Part shown: positions 46,404 to 54,195 of the stretch, piece by piece
Layout of the letters: each line of letters begins with the position of its first letter
How positions within the stretch are numbered: position 1 is the stretch's first letter
From: Bosea vaviloviae
GTDB lineage: Bacteria; Pseudomonadota; Alphaproteobacteria; Rhizobiales; Beijerinckiaceae
Assembly: GCF_001741865.1 (NCBI RefSeq)
Contig: NZ_CP017147.1
Coordinates: forward strand, 2,843,001 to 2,907,000
DNA: 64,000 nt
Direction of reading: 5' to 3'
The notes under the pieces: model-generated
Told to the model about the DNA's origin: nothing
Seen by the model: the letters and a program-made list of their open reading frames with translations, nothing else
Databases searched by the model: none
Made by a program: the position numbers and the translations under genes

Positions 46404-46451
46404 CGGTGGAGGGCGCGGCGGCGACTATCGACGCCTGCGTAAAGGGGAGCT

Positions 46452-47213
46452 TCACAAGGCCCTCACAGATGGTTTGAGCCGCTCCAAACCAGAGACGAGC
46501 AGCAGGCCGAGGCCAAGTCCAACGGCCTTGACCAAGACGTCGTGCAAGGTGCCGTGGCGTGTCGGTACCCAAGCTTGGGCGAACTCCAGCGTGACGACCG
46601 CGGCAAGACCGATGGTGAAGATCGCAATCCGTTGCCGAGGATAGCCGAGTGCGAACGCCGCCGCAGCGGCCAGGAAGGCAAGACTGCGCTCGACATCGGG
46701 CATCAGCCACGGCACCGATGGCCGCTGCTCGACGCCAGACACCGTCGCATAGACGATGACGCTCAGGAGCATCCAGGCGGAGAAGCGGGAGAGACGCCTG
46801 ATCGCCGCTATCCGCGCCCGCACCATGCGCAGAAACCACTGCAATCCGCCCGAGCCTGCCCACTGGCGCAGCGCGCCGCCAACGCCCGAATCCTCGATCT
46901 CGACGCGCCAGGCGGTGAGCATCGACGTTTGCGCCTGCAATTGCTCCAGCCGGCCGAAGGCCGCCATCATCTGCGCCTCTGCCTCGACCAGGTTGGCTTC
47001 GTCGGCCGGCTCACGGTCAAAATAGATGCCGTCCTCATTGCCCATCAGCGCTGCCGCGCGGGTGCGGGCCTCGTCGAGCCGGTCCGATAGCCCGGTGCGT
47101 TCGCGTTCGATCCCGGCAAGGACCTGCCCGAGTTGCCGGTACAGCGGTCCGAGCCTGTCGAGATCCGTCTGGCGGTCTCGATGCGAACTACGAAACCGCG
47201 CCGGAAGCATCAT
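46452..47213 (-). CDS. VanZ-like membrane protein with N-terminal coiled coil
   Basis: 253 residues from ATG 47213 (MMLPARFRSS), which has GGGAGACGGGG upstream. Residues about 10-95 are charged and helical (LYRQLGQVLAGIERERTGLSDRL, ANLVEAEAQMMAAFGRLEQLQ), predicting a coiled coil. The last ~120 residues contain four hydrophobic helices with VTLEFAQAWVPTRHGTLHDVLVKAVG, resembling VanZ-like proteins. These occur in polysaccharide clusters with unknown roles. The gene follows a small membrane protein on the same strand. Confidence 0.7.
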   Translation of the reverse strand: MMLPARFRSSHRDRQTDLDRLGPLYRQLGQVLAGIERERTGLSDRLDEARTRAAALMGNEDGIYFDREPADEANLVEAEAQMMAAFGRLEQLQAQTSMLTAWRVEIEDSGVGGALRQWAGSGGLQWFLRMVRARIAAIRRLSRFSAWMLLSVIVYATVSGVEQRPSVPWLMPDVERSLAFLAAAAAFALGYPRQRIAIFTIGLAAVVTLEFAQAWVPTRHGTLHDVLVKAVGLGLGLLLVSGLERLKPSVRAL

Positions 47214-47324
47214 TGCCCCGTCTCCCATCGCAATGGCTGGCGGCGGTCCAAAGCGCGATTGCGCCAACCACCCTTGCGGGGATGATCAGCAATTCATGTG
47301 CCAGGAAATCGGTCGCGCGGCCGA

Positions 47325-47555
47325 TCAACGCCGCGGGCGGGGCCCGAGGATATCGAGGACGCCGCGTGGCCGTTGCTCGTCGCTCGTCACGGCCCGAGAC
47401 CTGAGGGCGGTTAGAACGACAGCCAAAACAGCGACGATTGCGCTGGCGACAACGGCGGTGGCGATCAACGCCACCAGCAAGCCGTGAGCCCACATCAGCC
47501 AGAGGGTCAGTGCACCGCTGGCAAAAGCCGCGAAGAATAAGACGATCAGCATCAC
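47325..47555 (-). CDS. Small two-helix membrane protein, 76 residues
   Basis: ATG start (MMLIVLFFAAFASGAL) with two predicted membrane helices (about 1-22 and 27-50) and a short basic tail (RSRAVTSDEQRPRG). It lies 111 bp upstream of and on the same strand as the VanZ-like gene. No family recognised. Confidence 0.55.
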   Translation of the reverse strand: MMLIVLFFAAFASGALTLWLMWAHGLLVALIATAVVASAIVAVLAVVLTALRSRAVTSDEQRPRGVLDILGPRPRR

Positions 47556-47741
47556 TCGTGCTTTCGCGGCTCGCTATCGGCCAGTGACTATAGCTTCGCT
47601 TCTCTGCCCGCGAAAGGCTTCAGGGGCGCAAGGGATATCCACGAGACTGAGCCGTCATGGTTAAGAGTGCGCTAACGCTCCGCGCTGAACTGGCAAAGGA
47701 TTTGCTTGGGAGCAGTCGAAGTCTCTGCAGTGGAGTATTTC

Positions 47742-49082
47742 GTGAGGCATCTCATCCTCCCTAACCGTCTTTTGCTGAAGTGCGCCCGAGCCTCTGGCCG
47801 AGCGCTCGCGCTGCTAGTTGCGGCGCTGCCCCTGGTTCTCGCCACTGGTGGCGACCTGCAGGTCAGCGCAAGCGAGTTCGAGTACCGTGTCGCCGCGCAG
47901 GATCGGCTGAAGATCAAGGTGTCGGAATGGCGGCCGAACTCACGCGAGCTTTTTGAATGGTCGGCGCTCAGCGGCGAGTTCGCCATCAGTGCGAGCGGCA
48001 TGCTCTCGCTGCCTGTCGTGGGTACTTTCTCGGTTGATGGAAAGGCGCCCGCCGAGATTGCTGCGCTGATATCAGAACGGCTGAAGGGCACCGCCGGGCT
48101 TGTGAATGCACCGGCGGCCGCCGTCGAGATCGCGCAGTACCGGCCGATCTACGTGGTCGGGACGGTCGAGAAGCCCGGGGAATACGCCTTCCGGCCGACG
48201 ATGACCGCGCTGCAGGCGGTCGCCATTGCCGGCGGATTCCAGCGCATGGAGCTCGCGCTTGGCCGCTTCGAGCGCGAGACAATCGTTGCCGAAGGTGAAA
48301 TCAATGTGCAGCAGACACAATTGCTCGCCATGCAAGTGCGTCGTGACAGGCTTCTGGCAGAGGCACGCAAGGCCGAGGCGATCACCTTCTCGGATGACAT
48401 CCGCCGGAGTTTGAACGACGGCGCCGCTCAGGCGATGCGCGAGGAAAGTGCGTTGTTCGCCTCGCGTCGCAAGGCTGCCCGGTCACAGGGTGATCTCCTG
48501 CAGCAAATGCGCTCCCTGCTTGAAGAGGAATTGCGCACGCTCGACGCCAAGGCCGTGACACAGCAGCGTCAGCAGGATCTTGTTCGGCGCGAACTCAACA
48601 ATATCAACGGTCTGATCAGCAAGGGGCTGGCAGTGAGCCCGCGCCAACTCGCCGTCGAACAGAATCTCGCGCAATCCGAGAGTCAGGCGCTTGACCTGAT
48701 GCTCGCAACGGCCCGGGCAAAACAGGAGATCAGCCGGATCGATCGCATGCTGTCTGATTTCGAGAACCAGCGGGAGATCGATATCGGGCGCGAATTGCGC
48801 GAAACGCAACTGTCGCTCAAGCAGACGGACGACAGAATCATCGCGCTACGCGCGCTTATCCACGAATCGACCGCGCTCGCGCCGAGATTGCAGAACCAGC
48901 AGGAAAAACAGCTCGCGCGCATGCGCTTCAGCGTTCAGCGACGCCAAGGTGGCACGGTCAACGAAATCGCGATCGAGGAGACGTCGCCGATCCTGCCCGG
49001 AGATATCGTCAGGGTGGAACGGGCCTCGCTGCAATCGATCATCTCGTCGCTGCCGCCAACCGCTGCGGGTGCGCAGAACTAG
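47742..49082 (+). CDS. Polysaccharide export protein, ExoF/Wza-like
   Basis: 446 residues from GTG 47742 (GGAG 6 bases upstream); GTG 47730 or TTG 47706 in the same frame are alternatives. A signal peptide (ALALLVAALPLVLA) precedes a Poly_export domain (YRVAAQDRLKIKVSEWRP, GEFAISASGMLSLPVVG) and an SLBB-type segment (PIYVVGTVEKPGEYAFRP). A long helical region (about 200-390, rich in Gln/Arg/Leu) follows, as in ExoF proteins. It would form or contact the periplasmic/outer-membrane export channel for the polysaccharide made by neighbouring genes. No lipobox cysteine is visible. Confidence 0.87.
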   Translation: MRHLILPNRLLLKCARASGRALALLVAALPLVLATGGDLQVSASEFEYRVAAQDRLKIKVSEWRPNSRELFEWSALSGEFAISASGMLSLPVVGTFSVDGKAPAEIAALISERLKGTAGLVNAPAAAVEIAQYRPIYVVGTVEKPGEYAFRPTMTALQAVAIAGGFQRMELALGRFERETIVAEGEINVQQTQLLAMQVRRDRLLAEARKAEAITFSDDIRRSLNDGAAQAMREESALFASRRKAARSQGDLLQQMRSLLEEELRTLDAKAVTQQRQQDLVRRELNNINGLISKGLAVSPRQLAVEQNLAQSESQALDLMLATARAKQEISRIDRMLSDFENQREIDIGRELRETQLSLKQTDDRIIALRALIHESTALAPRLQNQQEKQLARMRFSVQRRQGGTVNEIAIEETSPILPGDIVRVERASLQSIISSLPPTAAGAQN

Positions 49083-49155
49083 CATATCGCGGACATCAAC
49101 AGTCGATCTGCGATCGGCTGTACCCGGGCTCCCCCGTCCATATGGAGGTTGGCCT

Positions 49156-49779
49156 ATGCTGTCATTCGAGCGGCCTGCTCGTATTTTTCTCGCGGATGAA
49201 CACCCGATCTTCTTGGCGGGGTTGCGATTTTGCCTGGCTGAGCAACCTCATATCGACGTGATAGGGGAAGCTCATTCGTCGGCCCATCTCGCACAAGTCA
49301 TCGAGAAGGCCGCTCCCGATGTCGCGGTCGTGAGTGAGAGTTTCAACGGCGTCTCGGTGGCCGAGGGCATTTTGACTGATCTTCCATCGCAACGGGTGCT
49401 CATCATTGCGGAAGAACTCGATAATACCCGGGCTCACCAGTTGCTGGGTTTGGGTGCGCGCGGCTATGTCCTGAAACAGTCGCCCGGCTCCGTCATATGC
49501 AAGGCGATCGCAACAATCCTTCGCGGCGGCCACTTTCTTGATGCCGCCGATGCCGTGCAGACTCCAGCGGGGAGGCGGCGCGGATCGGCCCTGACCGATA
49601 GGGAGCAAGAAATTCTACGCTTGATCGCCTTGGGGTTCAGTATTCGTGAAGCGGCCGAGCGCATCGGTATTACCACCAAATCGGCCGAAACCTACAAGGC
49701 GCGTGCGAGCAATAAGCTGAGCATCGATAGCCGCCAACAGATCGTGCGGTACGCCATCACCAAAGGCTGGTTTCAGTAG
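49156..49779 (+). CDS. LuxR/NarL-type regulator with atypical receiver domain
   Basis: 207 residues; ATG 49156 with GGAGG 7 bases upstream. The receiver-like N-terminal domain keeps the acidic pair (LADEHP, Asp14-Glu15) and the conserved Lys107 (YVLKQS), but the phosphoacceptor position is Ser60 (PDVAVVSES) and the Thr/Ser switch position is Ala85. The C-terminal LuxR HTH is intact (LTDREQEILRLIALGFSIRE, KSAETYKARASNKL). It therefore probably works without phosphorylation. Being between ExoF-like and ExoY-like genes, it likely regulates polysaccharide synthesis. Confidence 0.88.
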   Translation: MLSFERPARIFLADEHPIFLAGLRFCLAEQPHIDVIGEAHSSAHLAQVIEKAAPDVAVVSESFNGVSVAEGILTDLPSQRVLIIAEELDNTRAHQLLGLGARGYVLKQSPGSVICKAIATILRGGHFLDAADAVQTPAGRRRGSALTDREQEILRLIALGFSIREAAERIGITTKSAETYKARASNKLSIDSRQQIVRYAITKGWFQ

Positions 49780-50027
49780 CCCGATCAAATAATTCCCTCA
49801 GATTGATCAGGACGTTCTCGTCGAACCTCCATCTGCGTCACCGGGACGCAGCCGCAGACCTGTTCACGTTAGATGGCCCGTTCGCCGAGATGCCGTGGAA
49901 AGGGGCAGAATCGCATGGAGTTTGTCAGGAAAATTACTGACAAAGCCCAAGTCATAGTCGATTCTAAAGCGTCATGAACAAACATGCTGCAGTGCAAAAA
50001 ATCCTATTGTTATGTATTCGTGTCTGG

Positions 50028-50042
50028 TTAATATTCTATTAA
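50028..50042 (+). promoter_or_regulatory. TTAA-N7-TTAA motif (CtrA-like) upstream of the sugar transferase
   Basis: TTAA at 50028-50031 and TTAA at 50039-50042 separated by TATTCTA. It lies 28 bp upstream of the ATG at 50070, within a 290-bp AT-rich gap that otherwise shows no gene. Confidence 0.45.
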
Positions 50043-50069
50043 GATACGGTTTAGGCGTAGGGTGCAGCA

Positions 50070-50762
50070 ATGGAGCGATTCCCGGACTCTCAAAATTTGC
50101 CGGCGTCCTTCTCTCTATCTATGCGTGCATTGCGAAGCGAATACAGGTCGACGAGTGTTTCAGTAAAGCGGCTATTCGATCTTGCGGCAGGTGTGACTCT
50201 GCTCTTCCTGCTGGCGCCGCTTATGCTGCTGATCGCCGGCTTGATCAGGGCAGGCGACGGCGGTCCGGCGTTCTTCCGGCAGGCAAGAATCGGCCGCAGT
50301 GGCAAGAGTTTCCACTGCTGGAAGTTTCGCACCATGGCCAGTGACGCGGATGAAGCTCTCCAGCGTCTGCTCGCTTCCGATCCGGCCGCAGCGCGGGAGT
50401 GGGCTGAAAGTCAGAAGCTGACCCGTGATCCGCGGATCACGCCTGTCGGCGTGTTCCTGCGGCGCTCGAGTCTCGACGAGCTGCCGCAACTCTTCAACAT
50501 CGTCTCCGGCGATATGAGCTTCGTCGGACCGCGCCCGATCGTGGCGGCTGAGCGCGAGCGCTACGGCGAGGCCTTCAGCCATTGCTTCTCGGTCCCGCCG
50601 GGGCTCACCGGCCTCTGGCAGATCAGCGGCCGCAGCGACTGCTCCTATGCCACCCGTATCTCGCTCGACAGCCAATATGCCTCGGACTGGCATCTTCTAC
50701 TCGACGCCAAAATCCTGGTGAAGACGGTGCCTGCGGTGCTGATGCAGAAGGGCAGTCGGTAG
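50070..50762 (+). CDS. Undecaprenyl-phosphate sugar phosphotransferase, ExoY/WcaJ-type
   Basis: 230 residues: a short N-terminal region, one membrane helix ([19 protein letters not shown]) and the catalytic domain of bacterial sugar transferases ([60 protein letters not shown]). The compact length resembles ExoY rather than the five-helix WbaP class. It would transfer the first sugar-1-phosphate (glucose or galactose type) to undecaprenyl phosphate, starting repeat-unit assembly. First gene of the plus-strand biosynthesis run to 57868. Confidence 0.92.
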   Translation: MERFPDSQNLPASFSLSMRALRSEYRSTSVSVKRLFDLAAGVTLLFLLAPLMLLIAGLIRAGDGGPAFFRQARIGRSGKSFHCWKFRTMASDADEALQRLLASDPAAAREWAESQKLTRDPRITPVGVFLRRSSLDELPQLFNIVSGDMSFVGPRPIVAAERERYGEAFSHCFSVPPGLTGLWQISGRSDCSYATRISLDSQYASDWHLLLDAKILVKTVPAVLMQKGSR

Positions 50763-50837
50763 GGGCGGTCCCGAGCCACGAGCCTGCCAAGCAAATTCAC
50801 GCCCAAACCAAGTCGGTTCCCTGGAGTTTATCGGGCC

Positions 50838-51995
50838 ATGAAAGTCGCAATCGTTCATTACTGGCTTGTTGGGATGCGCGGCGGCGAGAAAGTGATCGAG
50901 GCGCTGTGCCGGATGTATCCGGACGCCGACGTGTTCACCCATGTCTACGTGCCCGACGCAGTCTCCGCCGAAATCCGGCGCCACAAGGTGACGACGAGCT
51001 TCATCGGCCGGCTGCCGCGCGCAGCGAAGCTCTATCAGCGCTATTTGCCGCTTATGCCTTTGGCGCTCGAACAGCTCGACCTGCGCGGCTACGACCTGAT
51101 CATCTCCAGCGAGTCCGGACCGGCCAAGGGCATCGTGCCACCGCCGGGCGCCATGCACATCTGCTATTGCCATTCGCCGATGCGTTACATCTGGAACATG
51201 TTCCACGAATACAGGAATCGTTCCGGGCCGATCACACGTTTCGTCATGCCGGTGCTGGCACATTACATACGCAACTGGGACAGCGTCTCGGCCAATCGCG
51301 TCGATCACTTTGTCGCCAACTCCGAGACGGTCGCCGCCCGGCTCCACCGCTACTATCGCCGCGCCTCGACCGTGATCCATCCCCCGGTCGACGTCGATGC
51401 GTTTGAAGTGCTCCCGAACGGCTTCATCGAGGATTATTGCCTGATGGTCGGTGAGCTCGTCGGCTACAAGCGGCCAGAGCTCGCGGTCGAAGCCTTCAAT
51501 CGCACGGGCCGGCGCCTGGTGGTGATCGGTGGCGGCGAGATGCTGGCCGAACTGCGCCGCATCGCCAAGCCGAACGTGACCGTGCTCGGGCCACAGCCTT
51601 TCAGCGTGCTGCGCTACCATTATTCGCGCTGCCGAGCCCTGATCTTCCCCGGCGAGGAAGACTTCGGAATCGTGCCGGTCGAAGCCATGGCGAGCGGGCG
51701 GCCGGTGATCGCCTTCCGCCGCGGTGGCGCAACGGAGACGGTGATCGACGGCATGAGCGGCGTCTTCTTCGATGAACAGAGCGTCGACGCGCTCATAGAC
51801 GCCGAGGAGCGAGCGCGGGCGATCACCTGGCAGCCGCGCGAGATCGCAGCCTATGCGCGCAATTTCTCGACGGCGGTCTTCGAGAAGCAGATGGGGCTCC
51901 ACATCAACCAGCTGCTCAAACCGCTGGCCGGGACGATCTCGATGAACATGCCGACGGCGCAGCAACGCCCAGCCCTGGTCCAGAGTTTGGCGTGA
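50838..51995 (+). CDS. Glycosyltransferase family 4, WbaZ-like
   Basis: 385 residues. The N-terminal MKVAIVHYWLVGMRGGEKV and CYCHSPMRYIWNMFHEY are characteristic of WbaZ-type mannosyltransferase relatives; the C-terminal part has FPGEEDFGIVPVEAMASGRPVIAFRRGGA with the donor-binding E-x7-E. Mannose or another hexose is a family-level guess only. 75 bp downstream of the sugar transferase gene. Confidence 0.88.
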   Translation: MKVAIVHYWLVGMRGGEKVIEALCRMYPDADVFTHVYVPDAVSAEIRRHKVTTSFIGRLPRAAKLYQRYLPLMPLALEQLDLRGYDLIISSESGPAKGIVPPPGAMHICYCHSPMRYIWNMFHEYRNRSGPITRFVMPVLAHYIRNWDSVSANRVDHFVANSETVAARLHRYYRRASTVIHPPVDVDAFEVLPNGFIEDYCLMVGELVGYKRPELAVEAFNRTGRRLVVIGGGEMLAELRRIAKPNVTVLGPQPFSVLRYHYSRCRALIFPGEEDFGIVPVEAMASGRPVIAFRRGGATETVIDGMSGVFFDEQSVDALIDAEERARAITWQPREIAAYARNFSTAVFEKQMGLHINQLLKPLAGTISMNMPTAQQRPALVQSLA

Positions 51996-52031
51996 TCGAC
52001 GCTGCCCCTTGCGATATCCGGAAAGAATCCA

Positions 52032-52724
52032 ATGCAGACGATTTACCAGAGTGAAGTCTACGCCGATTTGAATCCGAGCTGGCACGAAGAAGATTCGCCG
52101 TGGAAGGCACGACAGATCGAGACCATCCTGCGCAAGAACGCGATCAGCTTCGATAAGGCGTGCGAGGTCGGCTGCGGGACCGGCGAGATCCTGTTCAACC
52201 TGGCGAAGGCCTTCCCGACGGCGCGTTTCCACGGTTACGAAATCTCGCCGCACGCCTATCAGCGCGCCAAGTACAAGGAGACCGACAAGGTCACCTTCTC
52301 ACTCGGAGATTTCACGGCAGAGGGCACGTCGGATTACGATCTGCTCGTGATTGCCGACGTGATCGAGCATGTCGAGGACTACATCGCCTTCATCAAGGCG
52401 CTGCGCGGCAAAGGCCGCTACAAGGTCTTCCACATCCCGCTCGATCTCTCCGTGCAGTCACTGCTGCGCGGCTGGCCGATTACCAAGCTGCGCGAAAATG
52501 TCGGTCACCTGCACTACTTCTTCAAGGAGACCGCGCTCGCGACCCTGGCCGATTGCGGCTACAAAGTCGTCGACCACGCCTATACGGCGAGCCGACTGGA
52601 GTTGCCGAACCAGACGCTGAGCAGCCGATTGATGCGCTTGCCGCGCCGGTTCTGCTTCTCGCTCAACCCCGATCTGACGGTGCGCGCGCTCGGCGGCTAT
52701 TCGCTGCTGGTATTGGCCGAATGA
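52032..52724 (+). CDS. Class I SAM-dependent methyltransferase
   Basis: 230 residues; motif I ACEVGCGTGEI, an acidic residue at the end of the second strand (GYEIS), and DLLVIADVIEHVED (motif II region) indicate a Rossmann-fold methyltransferase. FHIPLDL and the late HLHYFFKETALATL fit methyltransferases of sugar clusters. It probably methylates a sugar residue or capping group of the polysaccharide; the target is unknown. Located between glycosyltransferase and polymerase-like genes. Confidence 0.82.
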   Translation: MQTIYQSEVYADLNPSWHEEDSPWKARQIETILRKNAISFDKACEVGCGTGEILFNLAKAFPTARFHGYEISPHAYQRAKYKETDKVTFSLGDFTAEGTSDYDLLVIADVIEHVEDYIAFIKALRGKGRYKVFHIPLDLSVQSLLRGWPITKLRENVGHLHYFFKETALATLADCGYKVVDHAYTASRLELPNQTLSSRLMRLPRRFCFSLNPDLTVRALGGYSLLVLAE

Positions 52725-52791
52725 CCATGGCCGGCGGGCACGACCGGAGCGGAGGCGGGCGGCGGTCACCGCTGCGAAAGGCGCGGGCGCC

Positions 52792-54195
52792 ATGAGCATC
52801 GAGCCGATCGGGGTGATGACCCTCCTCATCGGACTGGTCTGCCTGATGCTGGGCACGGGCGCGCTCGTCCACGGGCTGGCGATCGTGGCAGTCCTCGGGG
52901 CGGCCGCAGCCATGCTCATCGGCGCCGCCAACATCCAGCCCGGGCATGTGATGCTGGTGTTTCTTGCCTTTGGCGTCCTCAGTCACCGCCGCGAGGCCGT
53001 TGCCGCCATCCGTGCGCTGCATCCAAACGAACCCGGCTTCTGGTTCACCTGCCTTGTCGCCTATGGCGTCGCCAGCGCCTTCCTGATGCCGCGCGTCCTC
53101 GCCGGTATGACCGAGATCATCCCGCTCGGCACCACCGCCTTCGACGACACGGGCTCGACCGTACCGCTGGCGCCGGTCTCCAGCAATGTCACGCAGAGCC
53201 TTTATCTCTCCACTACCCTGCTTTGCCTGGTCACACTGACGGCCGTTGCCGCGACGCGTGAGGGCTTCTCGGCCGTCTTCAACGCGCTTCTCGCCTGCTG
53301 CGTCGCCAACACTGCCTTCGCCATCCTCGATGTCGCGACCTACGCCACCGGAACGCAAGACCTCCTCGGCTTCATCCGCAATGCCCGCTATACGCTGCAC
53401 ACCGACTCCGAGATCGCCGGCATGAAGCGGATCGTCGGCTCGTATACCGAGGCCTCGGTCTTCGCGCGCTCGACGCTCGGCGTGCTCGGCTTCACCGGAA
53501 CCTTGTGGCTCTGCGGCGTGCGCCCGGCGCTCACCGGCACGATCGCCACGATGTCGCTCGTCCTGATCGTCCTGTCGACCTCCTCGACCGGACTAGCTGG
53601 CGCGCCGATGATGCTGCTCTTGCTTTACGGCTTTGCCTTCGCCCGGCTCGTCCAGGGCAATGCCAGGCGCCAAGCCGCGATGTTCGCCCTCGGTGCGCCG
53701 GTCATTGGGCTGGCAGTGGTCATGTTGCTCCTGCTCGATCCGGAGGTAACTGCGAAAGTCTACGGCTATGTCGATCTCGTCGTACTCAACAAGGCGAGTT
53801 CCGATTCCGGCGTGGAGCGCAGCTCCTGGAATGTCGTCTCCTTCCAGAACTTTCTAGACAGCTGGGGGCTCGGCGTCGGGCTCGGCACTGCCCGTGCATC
53901 GAGCTTCGCCGTCGCGCTGCTCGCGAGCGTCGGGATCCCCGGCGCGTTCTTTTACGCGGTCTTCGTCTTCGAATGCTTCGCGCGTCCGCGTGGCCAGCCG
54001 GGGAGCCTGGAGGCCGACATCGCGGTTGCCGCGCGCAACGGCTACGCCGGCCTGCTCATCGGCGACCTCCTCGTCGGCCCGATCATCGATCAAGGCTTCT
54101 TCTTCTGCATGCTGGCCGCGGTGGCCGCGGCGATCAGGCCGCGAGCCTCGCGCGTCCCCAGGCCTGTCCCTTTGGTCTCCGGAGCGAGGCTATGA
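52792..54195 (+). CDS. Polysaccharide polymerase-like (Wzy/O-antigen ligase-type) membrane protein
   Basis: 467 residues with about 11-12 hydrophobic helices and a large loop between them (LDPEVTAKVYGYVDLVVLNKASSDSGVERSSWN), where SGVERS and NFLDSWGLGVGLGTARASS resemble the loop and following helix of Wzy/WaaL proteins. Sequence conservation of this class is low, so the assignment relies on topology and position between transferases. The stop overlaps the next gene's start by 4 bp. Confidence 0.72.
   Translation: MSIEPIGVMTLLIGLVCLMLGTGALVHGLAIVAVLGAAAAMLIGAANIQPGHVMLVFLAFGVLSHRREAVAAIRALHPNEPGFWFTCLVAYGVASAFLMPRVLAGMTEIIPLGTTAFDDTGSTVPLAPVSSNVTQSLYLSTTLLCLVTLTAVAATREGFSAVFNALLACCVANTAFAILDVATYATGTQDLLGFIRNARYTLHTDSEIAGMKRIVGSYTEASVFARSTLGVLGFTGTLWLCGVRPALTGTIATMSLVLIVLSTSSTGLAGAPMMLLLLYGFAFARLVQGNARRQAAMFALGAPVIGLAVVMLLLLDPEVTAKVYGYVDLVVLNKASSDSGVERSSWNVVSFQNFLDSWGLGVGLGTARASSFAVALLASVGIPGAFFYAVFVFECFARPRGQPGSLEADIAVAARNGYAGLLIGDLLVGPIIDQGFFFCMLAAVAAAIRPRASRVPRPVPLVSGARL

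Noticed and set aside
50697..52253. 518-codon minus-strand frame opposite the WbaZ-like glycosyltransferase
   Set aside because: Antisense shadow; the plus-strand gene has clear GT4 motifs.
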